Positions 30,925-38,893 of a DNA stretch of 64,000 nucleotides are shown here, one piece after another (within the stretch, counting starts at the first letter, position 1; each line of letters opens with the position of its first letter). A program made the position numbers and the translations under genes. Source of the stretch: Flavobacteriales bacterium (GTDB lineage: Bacteria; Bacteroidota; Bacteroidia; Flavobacteriales_E; Vicingaceae); assembly GCA_002706365.1 (NCBI GenBank), contig PALM01000020.1:124001-188000 (forward strand), written 5' to 3'. Below the pieces are notes generated by a model that did not search any database, was not told where the DNA came from, and was given only the letters and a program-made list of their open reading frames with translations.

Positions 30925-31439
30925 AAGTTCATTGTAAACCACTTCTGGGCGATCAGGGTCTTGGCATCATTGAATTCGTAGCTTTTGAATTCTGCTTCTG
31001 GCATTTGGATTACTTCAATTTCTTCATGTTCAGAGTCTAAACCACCACCTTTAGAAGCTCTTTTGCTCACTTTGGCGTAGAAGAGTGTCATTTCTTCGCT
31101 CACAGGACCCGGAGCAGGGTGAAAGCTGTGCAGTTTTACGATCTCTTCTACTTCATATCCCACTTCCTCTAGAACCTCTCTCTTTGCTGTGTTCTCCAAA
31201 TCCTGGTCTTTTCCTTCTACTTTGCCGGCTACAATTTCCAGAAGGAGTTTTTCCGGACCTATTCTAAATTGCTTTACCAATACGATTGTCTTTTTGATTG
31301 CGTCGTGAACCAAGACGCCCACACTATCTGGTGTTTCAAACTGCTCACGCTGGAACTTTTCACCTTTTTCAGACTCTAAGTCAATTAGGTTCAGGCGGTA
31401 ATGCCCGTCGAACACATTCTTCTTTCCGACTATCTTCAT
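30921..31439 (-). CDS. Nudix hydrolase (ADP-ribose pyrophosphatase-like)
   Basis: A 172-residue Nudix protein related to ADP-ribose or nucleoside-diphosphate-sugar pyrophosphatases. The catalytic part of the Nudix box is present as REVLEEVGY, preceded by a Gly-containing loop (AGKVEGKDQDLENTAK) one residue longer than the usual spacing and without the first Glu at its normal place. The N-terminal sheet and 'HPAPGPVSEEMTLFYAKV' near residue 110 match the ADPRase group. Substrate unproven. Divergent from the acyltransferase gene. Confidence 0.87.
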   Translation of the reverse strand: MKIVGKKNVFDGHYRLNLIDLESEKGEKFQREQFETPDSVGVLVHDAIKKTIVLVKQFRIGPEKLLLEIVAGKVEGKDQDLENTAKREVLEEVGYEVEEIVKLHSFHPAPGPVSEEMTLFYAKVSKRASKGGGLDSEHEEIEVIQMPEAEFKSYEFNDAKTLIAQKWFTMNF

Positions 31440-31478
31440 GGATTTGTAATTTAGCTTTTTTTTAAAGGCAAGCTCTAT

Positions 31479-32606
31479 ATGAATTTTGATGAGATCAGAC
31501 CCTATCGCGACGACGAAGTAAAGGAAAAGATCAGAAAACTACTCGATGAGGAGCAATTCGCTCAAGTAGTTAGCTATGTGAACCCAGACACCCCTTTCGA
31601 GCAGATCAAGGCTGCCATGTTGCAAATGGATAGCATCAAGGCATTCCAGTCGAACATTATCGTCCCTATGGTGGAGAGATTAGTTGAAAAGACCACGAAC
31701 GGACTCGAATTCGAAGGTCTGGAGAACTTGGAGAAGGGCAAGGCTTATTTATTCGTCTCTACACATAGGGATATTGTGCTGGATTCGGCTTTTATGAACT
31801 ATATCCTACTAAAGCAGGGCTATGAGACGGCTGAGATTGCTATTGGCGATAATTTAATGACCATTCCATGGGTAGTTGACCTGGTTAAGCTCAACAAGAC
31901 CTTCATTGTGAAGCGTAATGTTGCCAAAGAGGATAAAGTAGAAGCTTCAATGCAGCTTTCCGGATATATCAATGAAACGATCAAGAATACGGGTGAGTCA
32001 ATTTGGATTGCACAGCGTTCCGGTAGAAGCAAGGATGGAAATGATGAAACCAATCCAAGCTTGATCAAGATGTTCAATTTGGGTGGTGAGAGTAATAATG
32101 CATTGGAGAACATTGAGCAATTGAATATAGTTCCCGTAGCTATTTCCTATGAGTACAATCCATGTGATGTGCTCACGATTCCCGAATTAATGACCGTGGC
32201 CAAGGGAGAGCGTTATGAAAAGGCTCCTATGGAAGATATGATCCATATGGCTAAAGGAATTGAAGGTGATAAGGGTAGAGTAGCGGTGAGTTTTGGCCGA
32301 CCATTGAACAACTTCACAGACCAACTTCAAGGTATAAAGAATAGAAATCAATTATTGGGTGCAATTGCCGATAAGATTGATGAGGAGATCCATTTGGCAT
32401 ATCACCTAATGCCTACAAATTATATAGCTTGGGATCTTTTGAATGATTCAGACAAGCATAAAGAGAATTATACCGCAGAAGAAAGAACAGGCTTTCAAAC
32501 CTATATGGAAAGTAGGATCACTGAAGTAGAAGGAGATATGGATGAAATCCGCAAGACTTTTCTAAGCATGTATGCCAATCCGGTTGAGAACTCTCCAGTG
32601 GCCTAG
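31479..32606 (+). CDS. PlsC/PlsB-like glycerol acyltransferase family protein
   Basis: A 375-residue protein with an acyltransferase domain at about 60-270. The catalytic motif reads STHRDIVLDSAF, a variant of the HxxxxD box with HRD and a later Asp. Other boxes are 'GDNLMTIPWVVDL', 'KTFIVKRNVAKED', and 'IWIAQRSGRSKDG', matching blocks II-III of the family. No transmembrane helix is evident. It probably transfers acyl groups to glycerol phosphate or a related lipid. It shares a CTAG palindromic stop with the convergent TIGR02757 gene. Confidence 0.85.
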   Translation: MNFDEIRPYRDDEVKEKIRKLLDEEQFAQVVSYVNPDTPFEQIKAAMLQMDSIKAFQSNIIVPMVERLVEKTTNGLEFEGLENLEKGKAYLFVSTHRDIVLDSAFMNYILLKQGYETAEIAIGDNLMTIPWVVDLVKLNKTFIVKRNVAKEDKVEASMQLSGYINETIKNTGESIWIAQRSGRSKDGNDETNPSLIKMFNLGGESNNALENIEQLNIVPVAISYEYNPCDVLTIPELMTVAKGERYEKAPMEDMIHMAKGIEGDKGRVAVSFGRPLNNFTDQLQGIKNRNQLLGAIADKIDEEIHLAYHLMPTNYIAWDLLNDSDKHKENYTAEERTGFQTYMESRITEVEGDMDEIRKTFLSMYANPVENSPVA

Positions 32607-33370
32607 ATAATCTTATTCACGCCCATTCCAAAGAGTGCAAAGTCGTACTTGGCTGGATCTTTTGGATCAAAGCTTCTTAAGTTGGAAGTTAATTCTTCAA
32701 CTGCTTTCCAATCGTCTTGCTTGCGCTTTAAAAGTCCGAGTTTTCTACCTACGGTTGATGTGTGAATATCTAGAGGAATCATAAGATCAGCTTGATCGTG
32801 TTTCTCCCAAATACCGAAATCTACACCTTTAGGGTCCTTTCGCACCATCCATCTCAAGAACATATTGAGTCGTTTAGCTGAAGAGCCTTTCAATGGGTCA
32901 GCCAAATGCTTTTCAGAGCGTTTCAAATGCTCTTGCTCGAAGAAAAGCTTCTTGAAATTCGATATGCGTTCTTTATAATTGTTGCCAATTAAGAAAGCAG
33001 CTTCCAATCCGCCCTTGTGAAGATAAAGCTGCTGAAGAGATTGCAGGAAGTACATCAGATCATCTGAATTGAAAGTACGATGAACAAAACCTTCTAATCG
33101 TTCGAGATCAGATTCTCTATGCTGCATAATGAATTCATAGGGTGAATGATCCATCAGCTCTACGATGCGATTGGCATTGCGAATGATGGTAATTCTTTGT
33201 CCCCAAGCGATAACAGCGGCTAGAAATGCCGAGATCTCAATATCTTCTTTGCGACTAAACTGATGTGGGATGGATATGGGGTCATCTTCCACAAAATCAG
33301 GAGTATTGAAGCGATTAAAATTTTGCTCCAAAAGCTCGAATAGCGATTCCCTATGATTAACTTTAGCCAT
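32603..33370 (-). CDS. TIGR02757 (DUF2400) family protein
   Basis: A 255-residue soluble protein with the DUF2400/TIGR02757 pattern: 'DDPISIPHQFSRKEDIEISAFLAAVIAWGQR', 'RLNMFLRWMVRKDPKGVDFGIW', and 'LMIPLDIHTSTVGRKLGLL'. These resemble helix-hairpin-helix DNA-glycosylase-like folds, but no function is established. The start at 33370 (MAKVNHRES) is chosen over the longer frame, which runs into the divergent gene. Its ATG is only 1 nt away from the divergent small gene at 33372. Confidence 0.88.
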   Translation of the reverse strand: MAKVNHRESLFELLEQNFNRFNTPDFVEDDPISIPHQFSRKEDIEISAFLAAVIAWGQRITIIRNANRIVELMDHSPYEFIMQHRESDLERLEGFVHRTFNSDDLMYFLQSLQQLYLHKGGLEAAFLIGNNYKERISNFKKLFFEQEHLKRSEKHLADPLKGSSAKRLNMFLRWMVRKDPKGVDFGIWEKHDQADLMIPLDIHTSTVGRKLGLLKRKQDDWKAVEELTSNLRSFDPKDPAKYDFALFGMGVNKII

Positions 33371-33371
33371 A

Positions 33372-33611
33372 ATGAAGAAGGAAGATTTCCGTCGTTTAAA
33401 ACTATCGAAAAGGTATAAACTGGTACAAGAGCAAGGCACCTATCTTGCCAAGCGTATACATGGCGGCTTTCTTATTCATCTATACGACTTTCACGGATAT
33501 TATGTGGAAGTCTGGAAGCCGGCCGGCATCAATCTTATTCAATGGATCGAAGTGGTGAATAGAGATGAGATCTTGGATTCTTATTTGCAGGATTTTGATA
33601 TTGGTAGTTGA
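33372..33611 (+). CDS. Small conserved-looking hypothetical protein
   Basis: A 79-residue basic protein starting MKKEDFRRLKLSKRYKLVQE and continuing 'GTYLAKRIHGGFLIHLYDFHGYYVEVW'. It has no signal peptide and no transmembrane helix. The Tyr/His-rich middle looks structured rather than random. I recognise no family. Its ATG lies 1 nt from the divergent TIGR02757 ATG, so its leader runs through the other gene. Real coding status rests on composition and its compact fit, so it needs homologue support. Confidence 0.6.
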   Translation: MKKEDFRRLKLSKRYKLVQEQGTYLAKRIHGGFLIHLYDFHGYYVEVWKPAGINLIQWIEVVNRDEILDSYLQDFDIGS

Positions 33612-34031
33612 GAGCCGAGAATCTAGAGTCTAGACAAATCAGAAAAATTAATTTAGAACGCTAGCGCGGACATGTTGTCCGTGCGTCGGTACTGAACTTA
33701 AATCAAAGGATATTAAATCATGCTAATCAAACATTGCGTCCATGGCGCCTGCTTGCCGAAGGCAGGAAAACCATTGCGTACTTTGCGGTTAGAGTGAATT
33801 CTTTAATGATGAAGAAGAAATGCTTATTGCCAGCCATTCATTTTAACCACAAAGGCTAATCGCTTCGCTCTTAGCTTCACAGAGTCGCTTCGCTAGGCAC
33901 GGCGGACACGGAGGAAATTCAATCCCAAAAGCCGTCCTCGTCATCGTCTTCACTCCTAATTCTAGCGCACTCTAGCTGCACTCTTGACCTCCGTAGCTTC
34001 AGCGCAGGAGGTCCCAACTCTAGTGCACTAC
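33612..34031. repeat. Intergenic mosaic of short hairpin repeats
   Basis: This 420-nt gap has no credible gene. It contains a CGGACA/TGTCCG stem with a TGT loop (33667-33681), a CCTGC/GCAGG hairpin (33748-33766), a module at about 33772-33791 that is the reverse complement of a 'TTAACCGCAAAGT'-type module also found near 63021, a stretch 33838-33911 with two 'TCGCTTCGCT' motifs, and a 24-nt hairpin with a CCTCC/GGAGG stem at 33988-34011. The last is shared with 62341 and 63103. Confidence 0.7.
33988..34011. repeat. CCTYC-GTAGC hairpin repeat, copy 1
   Basis: 24 nt with outer stem CCTCC/GGAGG and inner GCT/AGC stem around GTAGCTTCAGCGCA. Copies 2 and 3 (62341, 63103) have CCTTC/GAAGG, a compensatory change on both sides. 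Confidence 0.75.
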
Positions 34032-34367
34032 TTAACCACCTACCCGTTTCACCTTGAAACCCTTCTTCTTCAAAACCTCCATCACCTTATCGCGTTTTTC
34101 GCCTTGAATGATGATCTCGCCGTTCTTGGCAGAGCCGCCAACTCCGCAGGCAGATTTTAAGGTCTTGCCAAGGTCTTTCAATTCATCATCCGGACCGATA
34201 AAGCCTTTTACAAGGGTTGCTACTTTGCCACCTCTTTGTTTTCTGTCGATATGCACCTCCAAGGTCTGCTGATTAGGGTCAACAGATTCTTGATTGTCCT
34301 CATCTTGATATTCGAAATCCGGATTGGTAGAGTAGACGTAGCCGTCGTTCTTTGATCTTTTTGACAT
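34032..34367 (-). CDS. SUI1/YciH family translation-factor-like protein
   Basis: A 111-residue protein related to eukaryotic eIF1 and bacterial YciH, which bind the 30S subunit and affect initiation fidelity. An acidic N-terminal part (about 1-45) is followed by the SUI1 core: 'VHIDRKQRGGKVATLVKGF', 'LGKTLKSACGVGGSAKNGEI', and 'QGEKRDKVMEVLKKKGF'. The start at 34367 (MSKRSKNDG) is used because the longer frame adds an unrelated hydrophobic segment. Transcribed divergently from the riboswitch-controlled operon. Confidence 0.9.
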   Translation of the reverse strand: MSKRSKNDGYVYSTNPDFEYQDEDNQESVDPNQQTLEVHIDRKQRGGKVATLVKGFIGPDDELKDLGKTLKSACGVGGSAKNGEIIIQGEKRDKVMEVLKKKGFKVKRVGG

Positions 34368-34424
34368 GTTGACAAAGTTCTTGATTATTATTTTGAAGCA
34401 AAATTCAATTCTCAATTATTCTTT

Positions 34425-34432
34425 TAACTTTG
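34425..34432 (+). promoter_or_regulatory. Bacteroidota -7 element TAACTTTG upstream of the cobalamin riboswitch
   Basis: Exact TAnnTTTG match just before the aptamer start, so transcription would begin at the riboswitch. No clear -33 element at canonical spacing. Confidence 0.6.
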
Positions 34433-34439
34433 TACCGTT

Positions 34440-34606
34440 ATTGGTTCCATACTATCATAGGATGGATGAAAAGGGAATCCGATGAAAATTCGGAACTGTA
34501 CCCGCAGCTGTAAGCTCCATTAACCTTTAGCCATGTGATGGTCACTTTCTAAATCAAAATGAAGGGAAGGCCGGTTAAAGGGGAGTAAGTCAGAAGACCT
34601 GCCAAT
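34440..34606 (+). ncRNA. Cobalamin riboswitch
   Basis: A B12-sensing leader RNA. The core blocks are in the right order: GGGAATCC, the GATGAAAATTCGGAACTG segment, CCCGCAGCTGTAA, and the B12 box as AGTCAGAAGACCTGCC at about 34587-34602. The spacing between blocks is normal. It probably lowers expression of the downstream operon when cobalamin is plentiful. It precedes a 167-nt leader before the first gene, which has an inverted repeat that could be the switching hairpin. Confidence 0.93.
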
Positions 34607-34674
34607 CACATAAATGCTTTCGGGATTAAAAGCGAAGAGTTTTATACTTTGTATTCTACCCTTTGTGCTTTCCC

Positions 34675-34712
34675 GGTTTAATTAATTTATTGTTTAACAA
34701 TGCAATTAAACC
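34675..34712 (+). promoter_or_regulatory. Inverted repeat in the riboswitch leader (possible expression platform)
   Basis: Perfect 9-bp arms GGTTTAATT / AATTAAACC around a 20-nt loop that has its own ATTG/CAAT pairing, located between the aptamer and the first gene. It has no T-run, so regulation by terminator is doubtful. Confidence 0.45.
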
Positions 34713-34773
34713 AGTGGAATTTGTCAGGCCTAAAAACCTCTTTTCACCTTTAATTGCGCCAAAATCTTTTTTA

Positions 34774-36042
34774 ATGAGAAGATCTCTACTAATTGGCGCG
34801 ATAGGACTAATCTTCAGTCTATCCGCAAAAGGACAAGCAAGCAGCTCTGTCTTAATTATCAATGGCGGCCAATATGGCAACCAAAGTGAAAATGTGAATA
34901 TTCAACTCTACGATCCTGCTACTAATAGCAGTAGAGTACTGGATACCATTCACACACAATCTGTTCAGGACTTATTATTCCATGGCAATGATGTTTTCAT
35001 TGCAGCTCAGGATTCTATTGTTCTGTTTTCTTTAGATACCGAAAGAAGACTTGCAGCCAATCGTTTCTTCGGACCTAGTTCATACAGTTTAGCGATCTAT
35101 CAAAACCAATTGATCGTTGGGAATTGGTATGGAAAGTCGTCGCACAACCTCTATTTCTACGATGCTACAAGCCTTGCTGTAGTTGATTCTATTGCAATAT
35201 TTGATAAGGGTGCTAAATCCATCCTGATCAATAATGGCTTTGCTTATGTGACTCAAAATGCCCAGACTTCAAACTTTGAAGATACGCTTGGAATGATCGT
35301 AAAAGTGGACCTAAGCAATAGAAGCATCACAGACACGATTTCTGTGAGTAATTATTCCGGCGAATTTGGTGAGCTGATCGAAAAGCCAGACCAAAGTGGG
35401 TTCTATGCTGTAAATTCAGTTTCTAACACCATTACCTCTGTCGATTACAGCAATCCTTCAGCTGCTAACAATACGGCAATGGGAGTGGACTTGAGAATAG
35501 GGTCATCTTCTCATTGGTCGCTACACAGCGACACCCTATACGGGCGAATGCACGATGGTATTGGAGCAATCGATCTAACAAATCTTTCCATCATTGATAG
35601 CAGCTTCATTGATACAGTGGTAACAGCTTTTGCATATGATAGCATTGCCAATGAGTTTCATATCACCCAAACGGATTTCTTTAGCTATAATCTAGGAAAG
35701 ACCTACGACCATCAAGGTAGCTTGCTAGCTACATTCAATGTAGGGTACTCTCCAGAAGTAATGGGCGTATTTCCCGCTATTACTCTTGGTATTGAGGAGT
35801 CTTTCTCTACTGTATCAGCTTTGGAGTTTTATCCAAATCCAGCTAGAGAGCAGTTGTTTTTGAATTCAGCTAAGGCTGGAGATGTTCTCAGAATTTTCGA
35901 TATCAGCGGGAGACTGAAAATGGAGCATAGAATCAACAATGTAAGTCGGCAAGTTGATGTTTCAGAGCTCAATAGAGGCACTTATGTGATTAGCCTTCAG
36001 TCGGCCGAATCAATTCAAACGGCAAAACTGATCATTGAATAA
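34774..36042 (+). CDS. T9SS-exported beta-propeller-like surface protein, first gene of the riboswitch operon
   Basis: A 422-residue exported protein. The start at 34774 (MRRSLLIGAIGLIFSLSAKGQ) gives a clean signal peptide; the longer frame lies in the leader. Residues about 22-330 carry repeating blade-like strands ('LYDPATNSSRVLDTIHTQSV', 'YDATSLAVVDSIAIFDKGA', 'LGMIVKVDLSNRSITDTISV') like YncE/DUF5074 propellers. The last ~80 residues are a T9SS type A sorting domain (EFYPNPAREQLFL ... LNRGTYVISL). Placement right after a cobalamin riboswitch suggests a surface corrinoid-binding role, as for Bacteroides BtuG, but this is inference. Its stop overlaps the next ATG (TAATG). Confidence 0.8.
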   Translation: MRRSLLIGAIGLIFSLSAKGQASSSVLIINGGQYGNQSENVNIQLYDPATNSSRVLDTIHTQSVQDLLFHGNDVFIAAQDSIVLFSLDTERRLAANRFFGPSSYSLAIYQNQLIVGNWYGKSSHNLYFYDATSLAVVDSIAIFDKGAKSILINNGFAYVTQNAQTSNFEDTLGMIVKVDLSNRSITDTISVSNYSGEFGELIEKPDQSGFYAVNSVSNTITSVDYSNPSAANNTAMGVDLRIGSSSHWSLHSDTLYGRMHDGIGAIDLTNLSIIDSSFIDTVVTAFAYDSIANEFHITQTDFFSYNLGKTYDHQGSLLATFNVGYSPEVMGVFPAITLGIEESFSTVSALEFYPNPAREQLFLNSAKAGDVLRIFDISGRLKMEHRINNVSRQVDVSELNRGTYVISLQSAESIQTAKLIIE

Positions 36043-37013
36043 TGAGAATCCTATTAACTCTATTCTCTTGCTCAATCCTCTTGCTGTGCAAAGCACAGGG
36101 TCCGTATGCTCCTGCTGTTGGTCATGCCAATAGTACAGCCATCCATATGGATTCTAGCACAATCGTAGATTGGGCTACGAGCTGCTCTGTGCAAAGAGGA
36201 TGGGTGAATATAGCCGATACTAGTTTAGGTAGGGTAACGGTAGGTGAAGCGCATTTTGCCAGTGGAAAAGCAGATCAGCATGGTGTGGTTTCTCTTGGAG
36301 ACGGTGGAGAGGCTATACTTACTTTCAATGGGAAGATATTCGACGGTCCAGGGCCGGATTTTGCAGTTTTCGAGAATTCATTTTCAGATACATTCCTCGA
36401 ATTGGCTTTTGTTGAAGTGAGCTCCGACGGACAAAACTTCTTTCGCTTTCCAGCTCATTCTTTGACCGACACTGCTCAGCAAGTAGGTGGTTTTGGCACA
36501 ATGGACCCTACTAATATTCATAACCTAGCTGGTAAATACAGTTGGAGCTATGGTACGCCTTTCGATCTGGCAGATCTAATTGGTACTCCTGGACTGGATA
36601 TTCAGAGCATTACCCACATCAAGATCATTGATGTGGTAGGTAGTCTTGATTCTGCATATCTCAATAGAGACAGTCGGGCTAGACCAATTAATGATCCTTA
36701 TCCCACTCCTTTTCCTTCCGGTGGATTTGATCTGGATGGAGTTGGAGTGATGCATATTAGCGGTGTGGGTATTGATGAGACTAGCTTAAACGATCAGATC
36801 ACAGTCTATCCAAATCCCGTGAATGATCAATTGAAGATAAGTCATCAAGGTATCGACCTTCAGGAGTATCAATTGATTGATCTTGGTGGCAGAGTGATTC
36901 TTAGAGGTTTAATAGGTAATCAACTAGACCTTTCAAACATACCTTCCGGACAATACATTTTGAGAATAATCAGTGATGATCAAGTAGCGACTAAAAAGAT
37001 CATTAAAAGATGA
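36042..37013 (+). CDS. T9SS surface protein of unknown function in the B12 operon
   Basis: A 323-residue exported protein. After a signal peptide (ending LLCKAQ) there is a ~220-residue beta-rich domain: 'VTVGEAHFASGKADQHGVVSLGDGGEAILTF', 'FDGPGPDFAVFENSFSD', 'LAFVEVSSDGQNFFRF', 'TPFPSGGFDLDGVGVMHI'. The final ~75 residues are a T9SS type A sorting domain (VYPNPVNDQLKIS ... IPSGQYILRI). I know the middle domain only as a pattern in surface proteins near cobalamin transporters and assign no function. It overlaps its neighbours at both ends (TAATG and ATGA), so it is coupled to the propeller protein and BtuB. Confidence 0.82.
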   Translation: MRILLTLFSCSILLLCKAQGPYAPAVGHANSTAIHMDSSTIVDWATSCSVQRGWVNIADTSLGRVTVGEAHFASGKADQHGVVSLGDGGEAILTFNGKIFDGPGPDFAVFENSFSDTFLELAFVEVSSDGQNFFRFPAHSLTDTAQQVGGFGTMDPTNIHNLAGKYSWSYGTPFDLADLIGTPGLDIQSITHIKIIDVVGSLDSAYLNRDSRARPINDPYPTPFPSGGFDLDGVGVMHISGVGIDETSLNDQITVYPNPVNDQLKISHQGIDLQEYQLIDLGGRVILRGLIGNQLDLSNIPSGQYILRIISDDQVATKKIIKR

Positions 37014-38893
37014 AGCTTTTGAGGTCATACTGGCTTCTTGTAGGCATACTGATGGCCCATTTTGGTCTAGCTCAGGATACTATTCGAATCAAGGAGGTTG
37101 AAGTTGAAGCAAAGAGAGAGTTGCTTGAGCTTGGCAGTCAGCGGATCGATTCTATTGGTTTGGCAGACCCTACTAACAAAGACCTCGGCGCTAGTTTGCA
37201 GAAGTACAGCCATGCCTTTGTGAAATCTTACGGCATTGGTAGCATGGCTTCTGTTTCTCTTCGAGGATCTGGTAGTTCACACACGAATCTACTGTGGAAT
37301 GGCGTGCAATTGAACAGCAACAGTCATGGAACGGCTGATCTTTCACTATATCCTCCATTCTTTACTGAGAATTTGGCTGTTTTTTATGGACAGAACAGCA
37401 GTCAGTTTGGTTCCGGAGGTTTGGGAGGAGCTGTGAGTATGGCCAACCAAGTGAGCTTTAATGCTAAAGATCAAATCGAATTTCAGCAAAAGCTTGGAAG
37501 CTTCGGATACAGCTCAACTGCAGCAAAAGCAAGCTTTGGCAATAATAAGTTCAGATCGATCAGCAGGTTGATCTACAGTAGGGCCGATAACGACTTTTCA
37601 TATAGAGACATGAGTGAGATAGGCTTTCCAGAGCATAGTTTGCAACATGCCGATTTTGAGCAGAAAGGTCTCTTGCAGTCGATCCATTATAGACTTAGGG
37701 CAGATCGTAGAATTGACGTGCATCTGTGGTATATGAACACCTATAGGGAATTACCTGGGATGATGGCCATACGCGATCTTGAAGAAATTCAAGAGGATGA
37801 AAACCTTAGAGCTCAAGTCATCTTTAATCAGTATTTCAAGGGAGGCAAGCTCGTTTGGAATAGCAGCTTTGTAAACGATCAACTTCTCTACGATAACAGA
37901 GAACAAGCCAACTCTAGTGCATCAGAGAATCTGAGCTTGAGAAACTATTTGGAAGGTGATTATGCGTTCAAGGACTGGAATTTCAAAGCTAGAATGGATC
38001 TAGATTGGGATCGTTCAATACAATCAAGTCTTAATGGAGGAGAGGTAGAGCGTTTTAGAAAGGCCGTCTATACCAACATCAATAAGGATTTTGGTAGGAA
38101 GTGGAACCTTTCTTTAGCTGCGAGAAATGAATGGATAGAAGATGACTATTTCTTTCTTCCTGAATTGAAAGCCGCATTTGAATTTAGTAAGAATGGAGAA
38201 GTCTGGTTCATTGCCGGAAGGAATATGAAGTATCCATCTTTGAATGATCTATACTGGGCAAGCGGAGGTAATAGCGATCTAAAAGCAGAGGAATCTCAAA
38301 ACCTAGAACTTGGACATAGCTTGGAGATTGCGATAAGCAAAAGAACTAGCTTGGAGCTGAAGAACTCGGTATACTATGCCCTCATAGCCAATTTCATTCA
38401 ATGGGTGCCAAGTAGCAATGGTTATTGGTCGGCAGAGAACCTAAAAGAGGTGCAGAGTACTGGCCTTGAAAGCTCTATTGGATTTACTTATAAAGGCGAG
38501 AAACTGTCGCAGCGGCTGACATTGAACTACAATTACAATCGCTCGATCAATCTGCAGAAGAACCATATTGCAGATGCTTCAGTTGGAAAGCAATTGATCT
38601 ACCAACCTGAGCATCAGTATAATCTGAATTCTAGGACTGCAGTAAAGCAGTACTACTTTGATGCAAATCTCCAGTTTATTAGTGCTCGGTATATACAATC
38701 AGATAATGAGGATTATCTACCGTACTTCTCCTTAGTAGACTTTACTCTTGGTAGAATCATTAAAATGGGTGCCGACCAATTGCAGCTGAGTTTTTCTGTC
38801 CGCAATCTTTTGGATGAAGAGTATCAAGCCATCCAATGGCGACCAATGCCTGGCAGGAATTACATGGTCACGCTGAACTACAAATTGAAGTAA
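37010..38893 (+). CDS. btuB: TonB-dependent receptor, BtuB-like
   Basis: A 627-residue outer-membrane receptor. It has a signal peptide (ending FGLAQ) and a plug domain at about 30-150 ('EVEVEAKRELLELGSQRID', 'SMASVSLRGSGSSHTNLLWNGVQLN', 'FGSGGLGGAVSMAN'). It has a barrel of alternating strands ending 'VSFSVRNLLDEEYQAIQWRPMPGRNYMVTL' with a C-terminal aromatic region. Length is close to E. coli BtuB. The cobalamin assignment rests on the riboswitch and neighbours; the plug alone could also serve iron. Coupled to both neighbours by overlapping stop and start codons. Confidence 0.85.
   Translation: MKLLRSYWLLVGILMAHFGLAQDTIRIKEVEVEAKRELLELGSQRIDSIGLADPTNKDLGASLQKYSHAFVKSYGIGSMASVSLRGSGSSHTNLLWNGVQLNSNSHGTADLSLYPPFFTENLAVFYGQNSSQFGSGGLGGAVSMANQVSFNAKDQIEFQQKLGSFGYSSTAAKASFGNNKFRSISRLIYSRADNDFSYRDMSEIGFPEHSLQHADFEQKGLLQSIHYRLRADRRIDVHLWYMNTYRELPGMMAIRDLEEIQEDENLRAQVIFNQYFKGGKLVWNSSFVNDQLLYDNREQANSSASENLSLRNYLEGDYAFKDWNFKARMDLDWDRSIQSSLNGGEVERFRKAVYTNINKDFGRKWNLSLAARNEWIEDDYFFLPELKAAFEFSKNGEVWFIAGRNMKYPSLNDLYWASGGNSDLKAEESQNLELGHSLEIAISKRTSLELKNSVYYALIANFIQWVPSSNGYWSAENLKEVQSTGLESSIGFTYKGEKLSQRLTLNYNYNRSINLQKNHIADASVGKQLIYQPEHQYNLNSRTAVKQYYFDANLQFISARYIQSDNEDYLPYFSLVDFTLGRIIKMGADQLQLSFSVRNLLDEEYQAIQWRPMPGRNYMVTLNYKLK

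Noticed and set aside
30921-31439. Nudix protein considered inactive because the first Glu of the box is out of place
   Set aside because: The catalytic REVLEEVGY part is intact and the loop is only one residue longer, so inactivity is not supported.
33612-34031. Direct short repeats looked at as a CRISPR array
   Set aside because: Units are palindromic, differ in length, and have no regular spacers; no cas gene is present.
34656-34880. 74-codon minus frame over the riboswitch leader
   Set aside because: It is antisense to the leader and signal-peptide region of the T9SS propeller gene, with no family features.
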